A stretch of DNA of 63,508 bases from an uncultured Bacteroides sp. (lineage in GTDB: Bacteria > Bacteroidota > Bacteroidia > Bacteroidales > Bacteroidaceae). Under the pieces are notes generated by a model. It had not been told where the DNA came from. It did not search any database and saw nothing but the letters and a program-made list of their open reading frames with translations. Positions 1 to 7,770 of the stretch are shown piece after piece. The stretch spans positions 1 through 63,508 of the forward strand of contig USQO01000003.1 in assembly GCA_900556845.1 (NCBI GenBank), given 5' to 3'. Position numbers and translations under genes: made by a program. Positions within the stretch are counted from its first letter, which is position 1, and every line of letters starts with the position of its first letter.

Positions 1-5
1 AGTAG

Positions 6-962
6 TTACTTGTGATATATATATATTTTCTTACGCGTAAAAGCAAAATCGGTTTGTTGTTCTGGTTCAACAATAGCACAACGAATTGGAGCTGTCTTTT
101 CAAGCAAAGACAAAATTTCTACCAATGTTTCTGTAGTAAATGTAGCCGAATAGGTGTATTTATAAAGCTCTTTATTTTTTAGTTCTATATCCACATTAAA
201 ATGACGGGAAAGCTTTTTAGCAATCTCATTCAATGGAGTACGTCGGAAAACCATTTTACCATCTTTCCATCCGGTTTCTACCAATAAATTTACTTTTCGA
301 ACTTCCATATTCTTAGCTTTACGAGAGTAAACAACTTGCTCTCCAGGAACAATATCTTTACTTTGTGAGCTGTGGGATTGTGTTATCCGTATATTTCCTT
401 CTGCCAAAGTCGCTTTTATAACCGGTTCTTCAACGTAAGCATTTACATTAAATTCTGTACCATAGGCACTTACAATAAGTCCATCAGAAGTTTGCACATC
501 AAAACGGTTATTCACATCAGAAGTAACCTTAAAATACGCCTCCCCCTCAAGAGCCACTTTTCTTCCAGCACTCGTAAAACGTTCCGGATAGATAAGTTTC
601 GAACCGGAATTCAACCATACTTCCGAACTGTCCGGTAAAACTACCTTGGTGCAGACACCATAAGCTGTAGCGACTTCCAATTGTCTGACAGGTGCAGACC
701 TGAACTGTGACAACTGATAATAGTAATACGCTGACAACATTATCAAAGGCAACAACAATACGGCGGCTGCATTTTTGATATATGTAAAAATTCTGATGCG
801 ATTATTACTCCAATGAATACGGCGATGCAGTTTCTCCCAATTCCCGTCTACATCAATTTCTTTCTGTTGAAGCAACCGGTCTGAGAGATCCCACACAGCC
901 TGCATTTTCTCTTCTTCAAACTTCATATTATCCGAAAATTCTTTTTTCCCTCTTTCTTCCAT
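6..962 (-). CDS. FecR-family anti-sigma factor
   Basis: This 318-residue inner-membrane protein would hold the neighbouring ECF sigma factor inactive until a TonB-linked outer-membrane receptor signals. A charged cytoplasmic N-terminus of about 60 residues is followed by one membrane helix (about residues 64-82). A periplasmic FecR domain follows (about 98-195, with VVLPDSSEVWLNSGS and VALEGEAYFKV), and then a C-terminal DUF4974-type region (about 235-305). It lies 47 bases downstream of the sigma gene on the same strand. In Bacteroides the next gene is usually a SusC-like receptor with an STN domain, which here would lie beyond the left edge. The stop codon is inside the window, so the gene is complete. 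Confidence 0.93.
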   Translation of the reverse strand: MEERGKKEFSDNMKFEEEKMQAVWDLSDRLLQQKEIDVDGNWEKLHRRIHWSNNRIRIFTYIKNAAAVLLLPLIMLSAYYYYQLSQFRSAPVRQLEVATAYGVCTKVVLPDSSEVWLNSGSKLIYPERFTSAGRKVALEGEAYFKVTSDVNNRFDVQTSDGLIVSAYGTEFNVNAYVEEPVIKATLAEGNIRITQSHSSQSKDIVPGEQVVYSRKAKNMEVRKVNLLVETGWKDGKMVFRRTPLNEIAKKLSRHFNVDIELKNKELYKYTYSATFTTETLVEILSLLEKTAPIRCAIVEPEQQTDFAFTRKKIYIYHK

Positions 963-1009
963 GAATAATCTTTTTTTTATATATGACGTTTAAATGAATC
1001 AACACCCTA

Positions 1010-1594
1010 TTAAATCCGAAAAAAAAGAGCCAACAATGGCAAATAATCCTTCAGTTCGACCCGCAAAAACTTCAAAGCCTTAGTCATATAGGCTTCTATT
1101 GTTTTTACAGAAAGTTGCTTTGTCTCTGCTATCTCAGCATAGGTTTTACCTTCAAAACGGTTCATTCGGAAAGTAGACGCTACCGGTTCCGGAAGTTTGT
1201 CTAAAGCTTCATTCAGTAAGCGTTCCAATTCTACAGTCGTATACAGGTCATAACAGAATGCTTCTTCGTTCTCCAAGCTATTCTCCATCCATCTTCTTTC
1301 AACATCTTTTTTCCGGTGAAAATCCAAGCAGGCATTACGCACACTTGTTACAAGAAAATTTCGGGCTGATGTTTCTATGACAAGTTCTTTTCTGTTTTTC
1401 CACACACGGAAAAAGACTTCCTGCACAATGTCTTCACAGGAATCCATTTCTTCAATATAGCGATGGGCAAACACACAAAGCGGTGCAAAATAATCATAGA
1501 ATAATGCACGAAATGCTTTTTCATCATCTTGAAAGGATATTCTGTGAAAAAGTATATCCGCCGATTCAACCTGTATTTTATTTCTTCCGCCCAT
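1010..1594 (-). CDS. ECF sigma factor, FecI-like, RNA polymerase sigma-70 family
   Basis: This 194-residue sigma factor has region 2 at about residues 25-95 (AFRALFYDYFAPLCVFAHRYI, then DIVQEVFFRVWKNR) and region 4 at about 130-185 (LPEPVASTFRMNRFEGKTYAEIAE, then SVKTIEAYMTKALKFLR). It lacks regions 1 and 3, as ECF factors do. The FecR gene follows directly, so the two form a sigma/anti-sigma pair. By family knowledge such pairs control a TonB-dependent uptake locus, often for host glycans. I saw no clear TAnnTTTG element immediately upstream, which would fit autoregulation but does not prove it. Confidence 0.94.
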   Translation of the reverse strand: MGGRNKIQVESADILFHRISFQDDEKAFRALFYDYFAPLCVFAHRYIEEMDSCEDIVQEVFFRVWKNRKELVIETSARNFLVTSVRNACLDFHRKKDVERRWMENSLENEEAFCYDLYTTVELERLLNEALDKLPEPVASTFRMNRFEGKTYAEIAETKQLSVKTIEAYMTKALKFLRVELKDYLPLLALFFRI

Positions 1595-1795
1595 TTTTAT
1601 CTTATATTTTCAATACTCACCATTTTGAAGTGTCCGTTTTTTTATATCACAAATATCATAATGCCATAGTGGGTGTAAATTTACAAAGTTTTTCAATTTT
1701 TCACCGAAAAAACATAGAAATCTTATAAAAAGGCTGATTCCGAAAGGATAGATTCAATTTTTGACTATGTTTTGTTACTTAATCATTTTAATGAT

Positions 1796-1850
1796 AAACT
1801 TTCGGCACAAAAACGAGGAATTTTTATCATTAGAGTGAAAAACATTCGTC
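1796..1850. repeat. Dispersed intergenic element, copy A
   Basis: This block aligns without gaps to 24241-24295, with 39 of 55 positions identical by hand count. The best-conserved core is 1826-1850 (21 of 25 identical), centred on TTAGARTGAAAAACATT. A second conserved core, GCACAAA, starts at 1805. The sequence ATCATT just upstream is also in register with the other copy. It could be a shared regulator site or the remnant of a small mobile element. Confidence 0.5.
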
Positions 1851-1986
1851 ATTCCTGAGCCTCACTTACAAAGTAAGGTCAAAATAATATTAACTCCGTT
1901 CCTCAAAAGACTACATACAATATTGAAAAAGCGTGAGCAATGCCTAAAGAGAACAGGGGTTTCTTGGAGATTCAGCGCAATAAATG

Positions 1987-1994
1987 TACCTTTG
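1987..1994 (+). promoter_or_regulatory. Bacteroides -7 promoter element (TACCTTTG) for the M28-sufE operon
   Basis: Exact match to TAnnTTTG. A TTG at 1964-1966 sits 20 bases upstream, as expected for the -33 element. Transcription should begin near 2000, which excludes the upstream start at 1940 and favours an ATG at 2009 or 2018. Confidence 0.75.
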
Positions 1995-2017
1995 CAGCAA
2001 TCGTAAATATGTATGAT

Positions 2018-3022
2018 ATGAAAATGATTCGAAATATTCTGTCCACTTCATTACTGCTGACAGGTATCGCCCTGTTCTCATGTGGGAACAGTAACAAAAA
2101 TAACGAACTGACTGAAACCGAGGAAGGTATGAAAGTTGAAGCTCCTGCTTTTAATGCCGACAGCGCTTATCACTACATAGAACAGCAAGTAGCTTTTGGC
2201 CCGAGGGTTCCAAATACGGAAGCTCACCGGAAATGCGGTGACTATCTGGCTGCGCAACTGGAGAAATTCGGTGCTAAAGTATACAATCAGGAGATGGAGG
2301 TAACAGCTTATGATGGTACGGTGCTCAAGGCTCGTAATATCATCGGTGCTTATCTGCCCGAAAGCAAGAAGCGTGTGTTGCTGTGCGCGCATTGGGACTC
2401 ACGCCCGTATGCGGACAATGATAAGGATGAGAAAAATTATCATACGCCTATCGATGGTGCTAATGACGGGGGTAGCGGCGTAGGTGTACTGCTGGAAATA
2501 GCAAGGCAATTGCAGCAAAAGGCTCCCCAGATAGGTATTGATATTATTTTCTTCGATGCGGAGGATTATGGTACACCGCACTTCTATAAAGGCGAATATA
2601 AAGCGGATACATGGTGTCTGGGTTCGCAGTACTGGGGACGAATGCAGCATGTACAGGGATATAATGCACGCTACGGTATACTGCTGGATATGGTGGGTGG
2701 AAAGAATGCGACCTTCTATTACGAAGGGTATTCACAACGGACCGCCGGAAAAGAGATGAAAAAGATATGGAAGGTAGCGCACGAATTGGGCTATGGCAGC
2801 TTCTTCCCGAAAGAAAGAGGTTCGGAGGTAGTGGATGACCATATCTACGTTAACCAGCTTACTCAGATTCCATGCGTTGACATCATTCATTACAATCCGG
2901 CTGGGGATACTGGATTCTGTGCTACATGGCACACTGTAAACGATAATATGCAAGATATAGATAAAGCAACCTTGAAGGCTGTGGGACAGACAGTTATGGG
3001 GGTAATTTACAACGAAAAATAA
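2018..3022 (+). CDS. M28-family zinc peptidase / glutaminyl-cyclase-like lipoprotein
   Basis: This exported protein of about 334 residues has a lipoprotein signal ending LLLTGIALFSC, so it should be anchored in the envelope. The M28 fold is shown by the metal-binding segments CAHWDSRPYADND, GANDGGSGVGVLLEIA and IIFFDAEDYG, plus a late histidine. The same fold covers aminopeptidases and bacterial glutaminyl cyclases, and I cannot separate the two here. The start at 2018 is chosen because the promoter lies at 1987-1994; 2009 is also possible. sufE follows after 8 bases, so the two genes are probably co-transcribed. Confidence 0.9.
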   Translation: MKMIRNILSTSLLLTGIALFSCGNSNKNNELTETEEGMKVEAPAFNADSAYHYIEQQVAFGPRVPNTEAHRKCGDYLAAQLEKFGAKVYNQEMEVTAYDGTVLKARNIIGAYLPESKKRVLLCAHWDSRPYADNDKDEKNYHTPIDGANDGGSGVGVLLEIARQLQQKAPQIGIDIIFFDAEDYGTPHFYKGEYKADTWCLGSQYWGRMQHVQGYNARYGILLDMVGGKNATFYYEGYSQRTAGKEMKKIWKVAHELGYGSFFPKERGSEVVDDHIYVNQLTQIPCVDIIHYNPAGDTGFCATWHTVNDNMQDIDKATLKAVGQTVMGVIYNEK

Positions 3023-3030
3023 ATAGGAAA

Positions 3031-3459
3031 ATGAAAACAATTAATGAACTTCAGGATGAAATAATTGAAGAATTCAGCGATTTTGACGACTGGATGGATA
3101 AATATCAGCTGCTGATTGACTTAGGCAATGAACAGGAAGAGCTGGACCCGAAATATAAAACGGACCAAAACTTGATTGAAGGTTGTCAAAGCCGGGTATG
3201 GCTTCAGGCTGACATGGTGGACGGAAAGATTATTTTCCAGGCAGAGAGTGACGCGCTGATTGTAAAAGGTATCGTTACACTGCTGATTAAAGTTATTTCG
3301 GGACACACTCCTGATGAGATTTTGAATGCTGACCTGTACTTTATCGAAAAAATTGGATTGAAAGAGCATTTGTCGCCTACCAGAAGCAATGGATTGCTGG
3401 CTATGGTAAAACAGATGCGTATGTATGCGCTGGCATTCAAGGCTAAATGTGGCGAATAA
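3031..3459 (+). CDS. sufE: SufE-family sulfur acceptor for cysteine desulfurase
   Basis: This 142-residue cytoplasmic protein accepts persulfide sulfur from SufS and passes it to the SufBCD scaffold for Fe-S cluster assembly. The signature EGCQSRVWL places the acceptor cysteine at residue 52. Length and the C-terminal NGLLAMVKQMRMYALAFK segment fit the family. It sits 8 bases after an M28 peptidase, about 9 kb away from the sufBCDS genes and in opposite orientation. No sufE is present in the suf operon itself, so this is probably the partner of that SufS. Confidence 0.94.
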   Translation: MKTINELQDEIIEEFSDFDDWMDKYQLLIDLGNEQEELDPKYKTDQNLIEGCQSRVWLQADMVDGKIIFQAESDALIVKGIVTLLIKVISGHTPDEILNADLYFIEKIGLKEHLSPTRSNGLLAMVKQMRMYALAFKAKCGE

Positions 3460-3478
3460 TATTATAGACATATTTTTA

Positions 3479-3527
3479 AAATCGGTCTTATTGGAAGAGT
3501 ACTCCCGATAAGACCGATTTTTTTAGG
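3479..3527. terminator. Rho-independent terminator, bidirectional, sufE / methyltransferase
   Basis: A perfect 13-base stem (3479-3491 with 3508-3520) is followed by seven T residues on the plus strand and preceded by A residues, so it can serve both converging genes. Confidence 0.85.
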
Positions 3528-4710
3528 CCTTTATGCATTTGATGAGTACTTTTTCATCATTCCAGAGTGTGGTTGCAAAAATATAAAGCTCGCCACCTTC
3601 TTTTAGTTTAAGGCGCTTGCGCAAATCGGCAACCGTTGACGGGAAATTACGGACTGTAAGGTTGGCTTTTTCTACCCCTTCCAGAAAGTGCTTGATTTCT
3701 TTCTTCCCGAAACCGGATACTCCTACTACTTGGAAATGACGGCCCGGAAAGTCGGATAAGTATTGTGAAGATGTAAACAGATGGCTGTTGATATGTAGTT
3801 TATAAACAGGGAACCGTGAACTTATAATACGGTAGGCACCAGCTTTCAACAAGGTTACATCCGGTTCATACAAGTATTCTAACATACTATCTGCCAGCTT
3901 ATTAGCAGAGTTACGCTCTTCTTCTACAGTAAAAGCGAAATGATTTGAACAGTCCTTGTTAATAAGTTGTTCACAATGGATTTCAACAGGTTGGTTGTTT
4001 TGCTCGCTTTTCAATATCAACAGCAGTTCTTTGCATTCGTTCTGCACTGAAACCAAGTGTATCTGGGAAATGTATTTCAAGTCGTGTAGAGCAGAAGTTA
4101 TATCCAGCATAGGGGACAGCTTTATCATTACTGTTTTTGCTTTGCTTATCAACAGCGGCTCCATTTCTATTACGTTAGGCTCGCAATCGGCCAAAGCTAC
4201 TGTTTTGCCTCCGCGGCTGTCTCTGCGTGCAGGGTCTAGAAAAATACAGTCCACCGATTCCATCTTTTCCAAAAACGAACAGGCGTCGTCTTTACATAGG
4301 GTAATATGAGGAAGGCCTAATAAAGGGAAATTATGGTGTGCCAACTCACAGAGTTCTTCCTGACGCTCTACGTAAGTGACCTGCTTAAAGTTTCGTGCCA
4401 GAAAAGAGCAGTCTACTCCCAGTCCGGCTGTAAGGTCTACCAATGTATCTCCCTTAATGAGTGAAGCTTTATAGCGGGCTGTCTGTTCGGAAGAACATTG
4501 CTCCATAGATAAATGCCGGGGATAGCGAATCTGTCCGACCGATGCCCAGGAGGGTATCTTTCGGGATGCAATCTGATAACCGGCAATTTGCTGTACGGCA
4601 GCAGGCATATCTACGTCAGGATACTTGGCTGCCTGTAATGCCAGAGCACGCACGTCTTCATTGACGTGCTTACGGATAAACTCTTGTGTGGCTTGCGTAA
4701 AGTCTTTCAT
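3523..4710 (-). CDS. Class I SAM-dependent methyltransferase with THUMP-like C-terminal domain
   Basis: This protein of about 395 residues probably methylates RNA, by similarity to THUMP-associated enzymes. The SAM-binding motif is DLTAGLGVDCSFLA, followed by an acidic VERQ turn. FLDPARRD stands where N6-adenine methylases have an (N/D)PP(Y/F) motif. The C-terminal third matches the THUMP-like domain common in Bacteroidetes. The open frame runs to 4794, but that would overlap the upstream esterase by 77 bases. The ATG at 4710 lies 7 bases after the esterase stop and is preferred. The exact substrate cannot be read from the sequence. Confidence 0.87.
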   Translation of the reverse strand: MKDFTQATQEFIRKHVNEDVRALALQAAKYPDVDMPAAVQQIAGYQIASRKIPSWASVGQIRYPRHLSMEQCSSEQTARYKASLIKGDTLVDLTAGLGVDCSFLARNFKQVTYVERQEELCELAHHNFPLLGLPHITLCKDDACSFLEKMESVDCIFLDPARRDSRGGKTVALADCEPNVIEMEPLLISKAKTVMIKLSPMLDITSALHDLKYISQIHLVSVQNECKELLLILKSEQNNQPVEIHCEQLINKDCSNHFAFTVEEERNSANKLADSMLEYLYEPDVTLLKAGAYRIISSRFPVYKLHINSHLFTSSQYLSDFPGRHFQVVGVSGFGKKEIKHFLEGVEKANLTVRNFPSTVADLRKRLKLKEGGELYIFATTLWNDEKVLIKCIKA

Positions 4711-4717
4711 CGGGATA

Positions 4718-5557
4718 TCACAGATTTTTACTTTTAAAGAATTTCGAGAAGAACAATAATTGGTAATCAATTGAGTTATTCCAGTAAACTCCATTATGGG
4801 CTCCCGGACGGGTTATGAAATCGTGTTCTATACCTCGTTGTAACAGTTGCTTGTGGAAGGCTTGGTTCACTTCAAGGAAGAAGTCGTCTTCTCCACAGTC
4901 TATTATCAATGCTAAATCTCTGTTTTTAATTTTATCCAACTGGTTGATAACGGTATGAGTTTCCCATACTTCAGGATTGTCTTTTTTGCTGCCTAAACGG
5001 GCGGCCATATCCCAGTTGTTAGGAAAAGGACGTATGTCAACACCGCCACTGGTACTTCCGGCCGCACCAAAAACAGCGGTGTGACGGATGGCATTCCACA
5101 TAGCGCCATGGCCTCCCATACTAAGTCCGGTAATAGCTCTTGCTTCGCGGACTGCGTGGGTCGGATAATGACTGTCGACATAGGCTATCAGTTCATGGGA
5201 AATAAATGTTTCATACCGGTAAGTCGAATCAACCGGACTGTCCCAATACCAGCTGTTATTCCCATCTGGACAAACAATCAGAATTCCATACTGATCGGCC
5301 AACTGTGGCAACTCCGGCTTAACGCCAAGCCATGTACGGGCATTGCCTCCGTGCCCGTGAAGCAGGTACAATACCGGATAGGTTGTTTTTTCACACGTTG
5401 GCACGATAACAATGGTTTCTACACTTTTCTTCATTAATTTACTGGGAACTGCCAATGTATCAACACGGGCACCCCAAACAGAGAGAGCAGTACTGATAAA
5501 CAAGACAAGGGTAAAGAAGCGGCTTCTCATAAGTCTATAAAACTTTATATTAATCAT
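4718..5557 (-). CDS. Secreted alpha/beta-hydrolase esterase (esterase D / FrmB-like)
   Basis: Up to 279 residues. A signal peptide (FFTLVLFISTALSVWGA) points to export. The nucleophile elbow GLSMGG carries the catalytic serine, the oxyanion region is YLLHGHGGNARTW, and the late GAHNGVYW supplies the histidine. The family includes tributyrin-type esterases, feruloyl/acetyl esterases and S-formylglutathione hydrolases; export argues against the last. An alternative start at 5530 gives a more typical signal peptide. A promoter element lies at 5584-5591, and the methyltransferase follows after 7 bases. Confidence 0.88.
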   Translation of the reverse strand: MINIKFYRLMRSRFFTLVLFISTALSVWGARVDTLAVPSKLMKKSVETIVIVPTCEKTTYPVLYLLHGHGGNARTWLGVKPELPQLADQYGILIVCPDGNNSWYWDSPVDSTYRYETFISHELIAYVDSHYPTHAVREARAITGLSMGGHGAMWNAIRHTAVFGAAGSTSGGVDIRPFPNNWDMAARLGSKKDNPEVWETHTVINQLDKIKNRDLALIIDCGEDDFFLEVNQAFHKQLLQRGIEHDFITRPGAHNGVYWNNSIDYQLLFFSKFFKSKNL

Positions 5558-5583
5558 ACTAATATTATTATCTCATTTAATTG

Positions 5584-5591
5584 CAAAAATA
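5584..5591 (-). promoter_or_regulatory. -7 promoter element (TATTTTTG) for the esterase gene
   Basis: Read on the minus strand this is an exact TAnnTTTG match, 27 bases before the first possible start of the esterase. Confidence 0.6.
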
Positions 5592-5694
5592 CGGTTTTGT
5601 TTCCAGATGAGGACAGTAATGTATTTTTTTCTGTAAAAAGCTAGAAAACAAACCGGATAAAACGTTTTATGCACAACTTTACAAACTAATCACT

Positions 5695-7014
5695 ATGAAC
5701 AAGATTTATACTATCTTTTTAGCTATTTCATGCTGTCTGATGGAAACGGCATGCAGTCCTTATGAGACGGATGACCCTTCTGAAAATAAAGGTGCCGAAC
5801 TTACTGTACAAACCAGGACCGGTGAGAATCTGGAAATGGAATATCCTATACAGGTTTATGCTTTCGACAAAGAGGGGCTGTGTGTACATAGCCAGGAAAT
5901 TGTTTCGGAAGAAGAAGCACTGAAAATGACTCTTCCTGAAGGGCTTTACAGAATTGTAGCTATCGCCGGTAACAAGACGGGAGAATATAAGCTTACAGAT
6001 ACTTCTTCATGGGATAAATCCATCGCTTTAGACGCTCCTTATTATGCATTGCATGCTTTAATGATGGGTAGCAGTAACATCGAATTGACGAATACTGATG
6101 CTGAGGTTAGCATAACCATGTCGTACGCAGTTTCGGCACTGCGACTTAATCTGGCTGACATACCCGACAGTGCAACGGCTGTAAAGATTCATGTCAGTCC
6201 GGTTAGTTCAAGCATCAACTTTAAAAAAGAGCTTGCCAATGATGAGCAGACGACTACGATACCATGTAGTTTACAAGAAAATATCTGGAAAACAGAAACG
6301 GTTTATGTGCTGCCGGCCGAAAGTAAACAAACTGTTTTCAGTATAGATATTACTTATCCGCATACGACATGCAGCTATGGATATACTTATAATAAACCTC
6401 TGGAAGTCAATCAGCCTTATGTATTGAACGGAAGCTTTAAAGGGGGCTTTGAAATCGATGGTGACTTTACGATAGACGGATGGAAGCCTGTGTGTAACAT
6501 CAGTTTTACGTTTGGAAATTCGGATAGCAGCACCTCTGAACCGGATGAGCCGGAAAATCCAGGGGAACCGGAGGATGGCACAATTCTTATTGATGAAATG
6601 CCTGCTGTTAACAGTATTTGGAATGGATGTTTCGTATGGCAAGTCAATAATGAACTGGCGGATGAGGCGGATCTGGTGTTAATGGCATCAGAACAGTTCT
6701 TAATTTACGCATCAAAAACTGCTGAAACACTGGCTGACTATAAATTCAACAACTGGACTACATGGCGTACATTTACCAGAGCGGAAGCGGAGCAGTTAAG
6801 AAAAGAGTATGATTTGGTAAATCTGCCTGACTTGAATGATATCTTAGATGCAGGAGGGCTAGAAGGATTCTTCTATAATGAAGAGGACAGATATTTATGT
6901 GAAAACGGTGCTTATTCTTTTAACTTTAAAACTAGCGGTACAATCAGTGCCACAGGTGTAACCAGAAAATATTATCTCCGACCGCTAATAACAATACACG
7001 TAAAAGTCAAATAA
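5695..7014 (+). CDS. FimB/Mfa2-like lipoprotein, probable surface adhesin component
   Basis: This 439-residue lipoprotein has a signal ending LMETAC. The N-terminal 250 residues resemble the FimB/Mfa2 fimbrial anchor fold: short beta segments, PIQVYAFDKEGLCVHSQ, then LPEGLYRIVAIAGN. A short linker rich in Glu, Pro and Gly follows (PDEPENPGEPEDG). The C-terminal 150 residues (from about NSIWNGCFVWQVNNEL) match no family I recognise. No FimA-type pilin lies beside it, so it may be a stand-alone adhesin. The assignment rests on overall pattern, not on a diagnostic motif. Confidence 0.7.
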   Translation: MNKIYTIFLAISCCLMETACSPYETDDPSENKGAELTVQTRTGENLEMEYPIQVYAFDKEGLCVHSQEIVSEEEALKMTLPEGLYRIVAIAGNKTGEYKLTDTSSWDKSIALDAPYYALHALMMGSSNIELTNTDAEVSITMSYAVSALRLNLADIPDSATAVKIHVSPVSSSINFKKELANDEQTTTIPCSLQENIWKTETVYVLPAESKQTVFSIDITYPHTTCSYGYTYNKPLEVNQPYVLNGSFKGGFEIDGDFTIDGWKPVCNISFTFGNSDSSTSEPDEPENPGEPEDGTILIDEMPAVNSIWNGCFVWQVNNELADEADLVLMASEQFLIYASKTAETLADYKFNNWTTWRTFTRAEAEQLRKEYDLVNLPDLNDILDAGGLEGFFYNEEDRYLCENGAYSFNFKTSGTISATGVTRKYYLRPLITIHVKVK

Positions 7015-7023
7015 ACTTATAAA

Positions 7024-7055
7024 AAGAACCGGCATCAAATGAGATGCTGGTTCTT
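7024..7055 (-). terminator. Terminator of the DUF3109 gene
   Basis: A 13-base inverted repeat (7024-7036 with 7043-7055, one mismatch) overlaps the last codons of the minus-strand gene and is followed on that strand by a T-rich run. It may also stop the converging lipoprotein transcript, but the plus-strand T run is poor. Confidence 0.65.
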
Positions 7056-7616
7056 CAATTCTTCGGCTACGTTTTCCAATTCATCGTACCAAGCCTGTCC
7101 GAACTTGCGGATTAAAGGTTCTTTCAGAAACTTATATACAGGCAGATTTTCTTTTTTACCTAAAAGTACGGCAGCTTTACACACATCCCAACGATGATAG
7201 TTCACTGCTTTAAAAGGACCATAATCGCCAATACGAATAGGATACAGATGGCAGGATATGGGTTTATAGAAATTACAGCGTCCTTCACGGTAAGCTTTTT
7301 CGATAGCACAATAGCAGTATCCTTTTTCATCATAACAGGTAAACACACAATCCTTACCGTTTACAATGGAGGTTACCAAATCGCCATCCTGGTCGGTATA
7401 TACGACTCCTTGCTTCTTAATGATTTCCTGTGCGGCAGGCGAAAGGTCATCCCAAACTACAGGAACTACTTCCTCCAGTTTTTCTACTTCGTCCAGTTCT
7501 ACCGGTGCTCCGGCATCACCTTCAATACAGCATTCTCCTTTACAGGCATCCAGATTACAGAGAAATTTCTCGCGAAATACATCCAGACTTACTACCACAT
7601 CGTCTATTTGAACCAT
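7035..7616 (-). CDS. DUF3109 family cysteine-rich protein (YkgJ-like)
   Basis: This 193-residue cytoplasmic protein is rich in clustered cysteines: CNLDACKGECC near residue 21, CVFTCYDEKGYCYCAIE near 90-105, then CNFYKPISCHLYP and a final WDVC. The pattern resembles zinc- or iron-chelating YkgJ-type domains and suggests a metal or Fe-S cluster site. I recognise the family as DUF3109 but know of no established function. It has its own promoter element at 7643-7650. The stop codon lies inside the terminator stem. Confidence 0.9.
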   Translation of the reverse strand: MVQIDDVVVSLDVFREKFLCNLDACKGECCIEGDAGAPVELDEVEKLEEVVPVVWDDLSPAAQEIIKKQGVVYTDQDGDLVTSIVNGKDCVFTCYDEKGYCYCAIEKAYREGRCNFYKPISCHLYPIRIGDYGPFKAVNYHRWDVCKAAVLLGKKENLPVYKFLKEPLIRKFGQAWYDELENVAEELKNQHLI

Positions 7617-7642
7617 ATTTTTCTTTCTTTGTTATTTGACTA

Positions 7643-7650
7643 CAAAGGTA
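7643..7650 (-). promoter_or_regulatory. -7 promoter element (TACCTTTG) for the DUF3109 gene
   Basis: Exact TAnnTTTG match on the minus strand, 26 bases before the start codon. Confidence 0.65.
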
Positions 7651-7689
7651 AGAAAAAAAAGGAATATTCTGCATGCCTGATATTATACC

Positions 7690-7737
7690 AAAAAAAAAGC
7701 ACAGACCGCATACGAACAATCCGCATGAAGCCTGTGC
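7690..7737 (-). terminator. Terminator of gpmI
   Basis: On the minus strand GCACAG pairs with CTGTGC, with an inner CATGCG/CGTATG stem. It is followed by an eight-base T run. Confidence 0.75.
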
Positions 7738-7770
7738 CTTTATCTTTATGTGTAACTTATTGCCCGAAAA

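Larger units (their letters stand above)
1595..2017. other. Divergent intergenic region between sigma factor and M28 peptidase
   Basis: About 420 bases without a convincing gene. It contains an AT-rich stretch with the palindrome ATCATTTTAATGAT near 1783-1796. A 55-base block (1796-1850) recurs at 24241-24295. The promoter of the rightward gene lies at 1987-1994. A reading frame can be opened at 1940, but that start lies upstream of the promoter element and is unlikely to be used. Confidence 0.6.
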
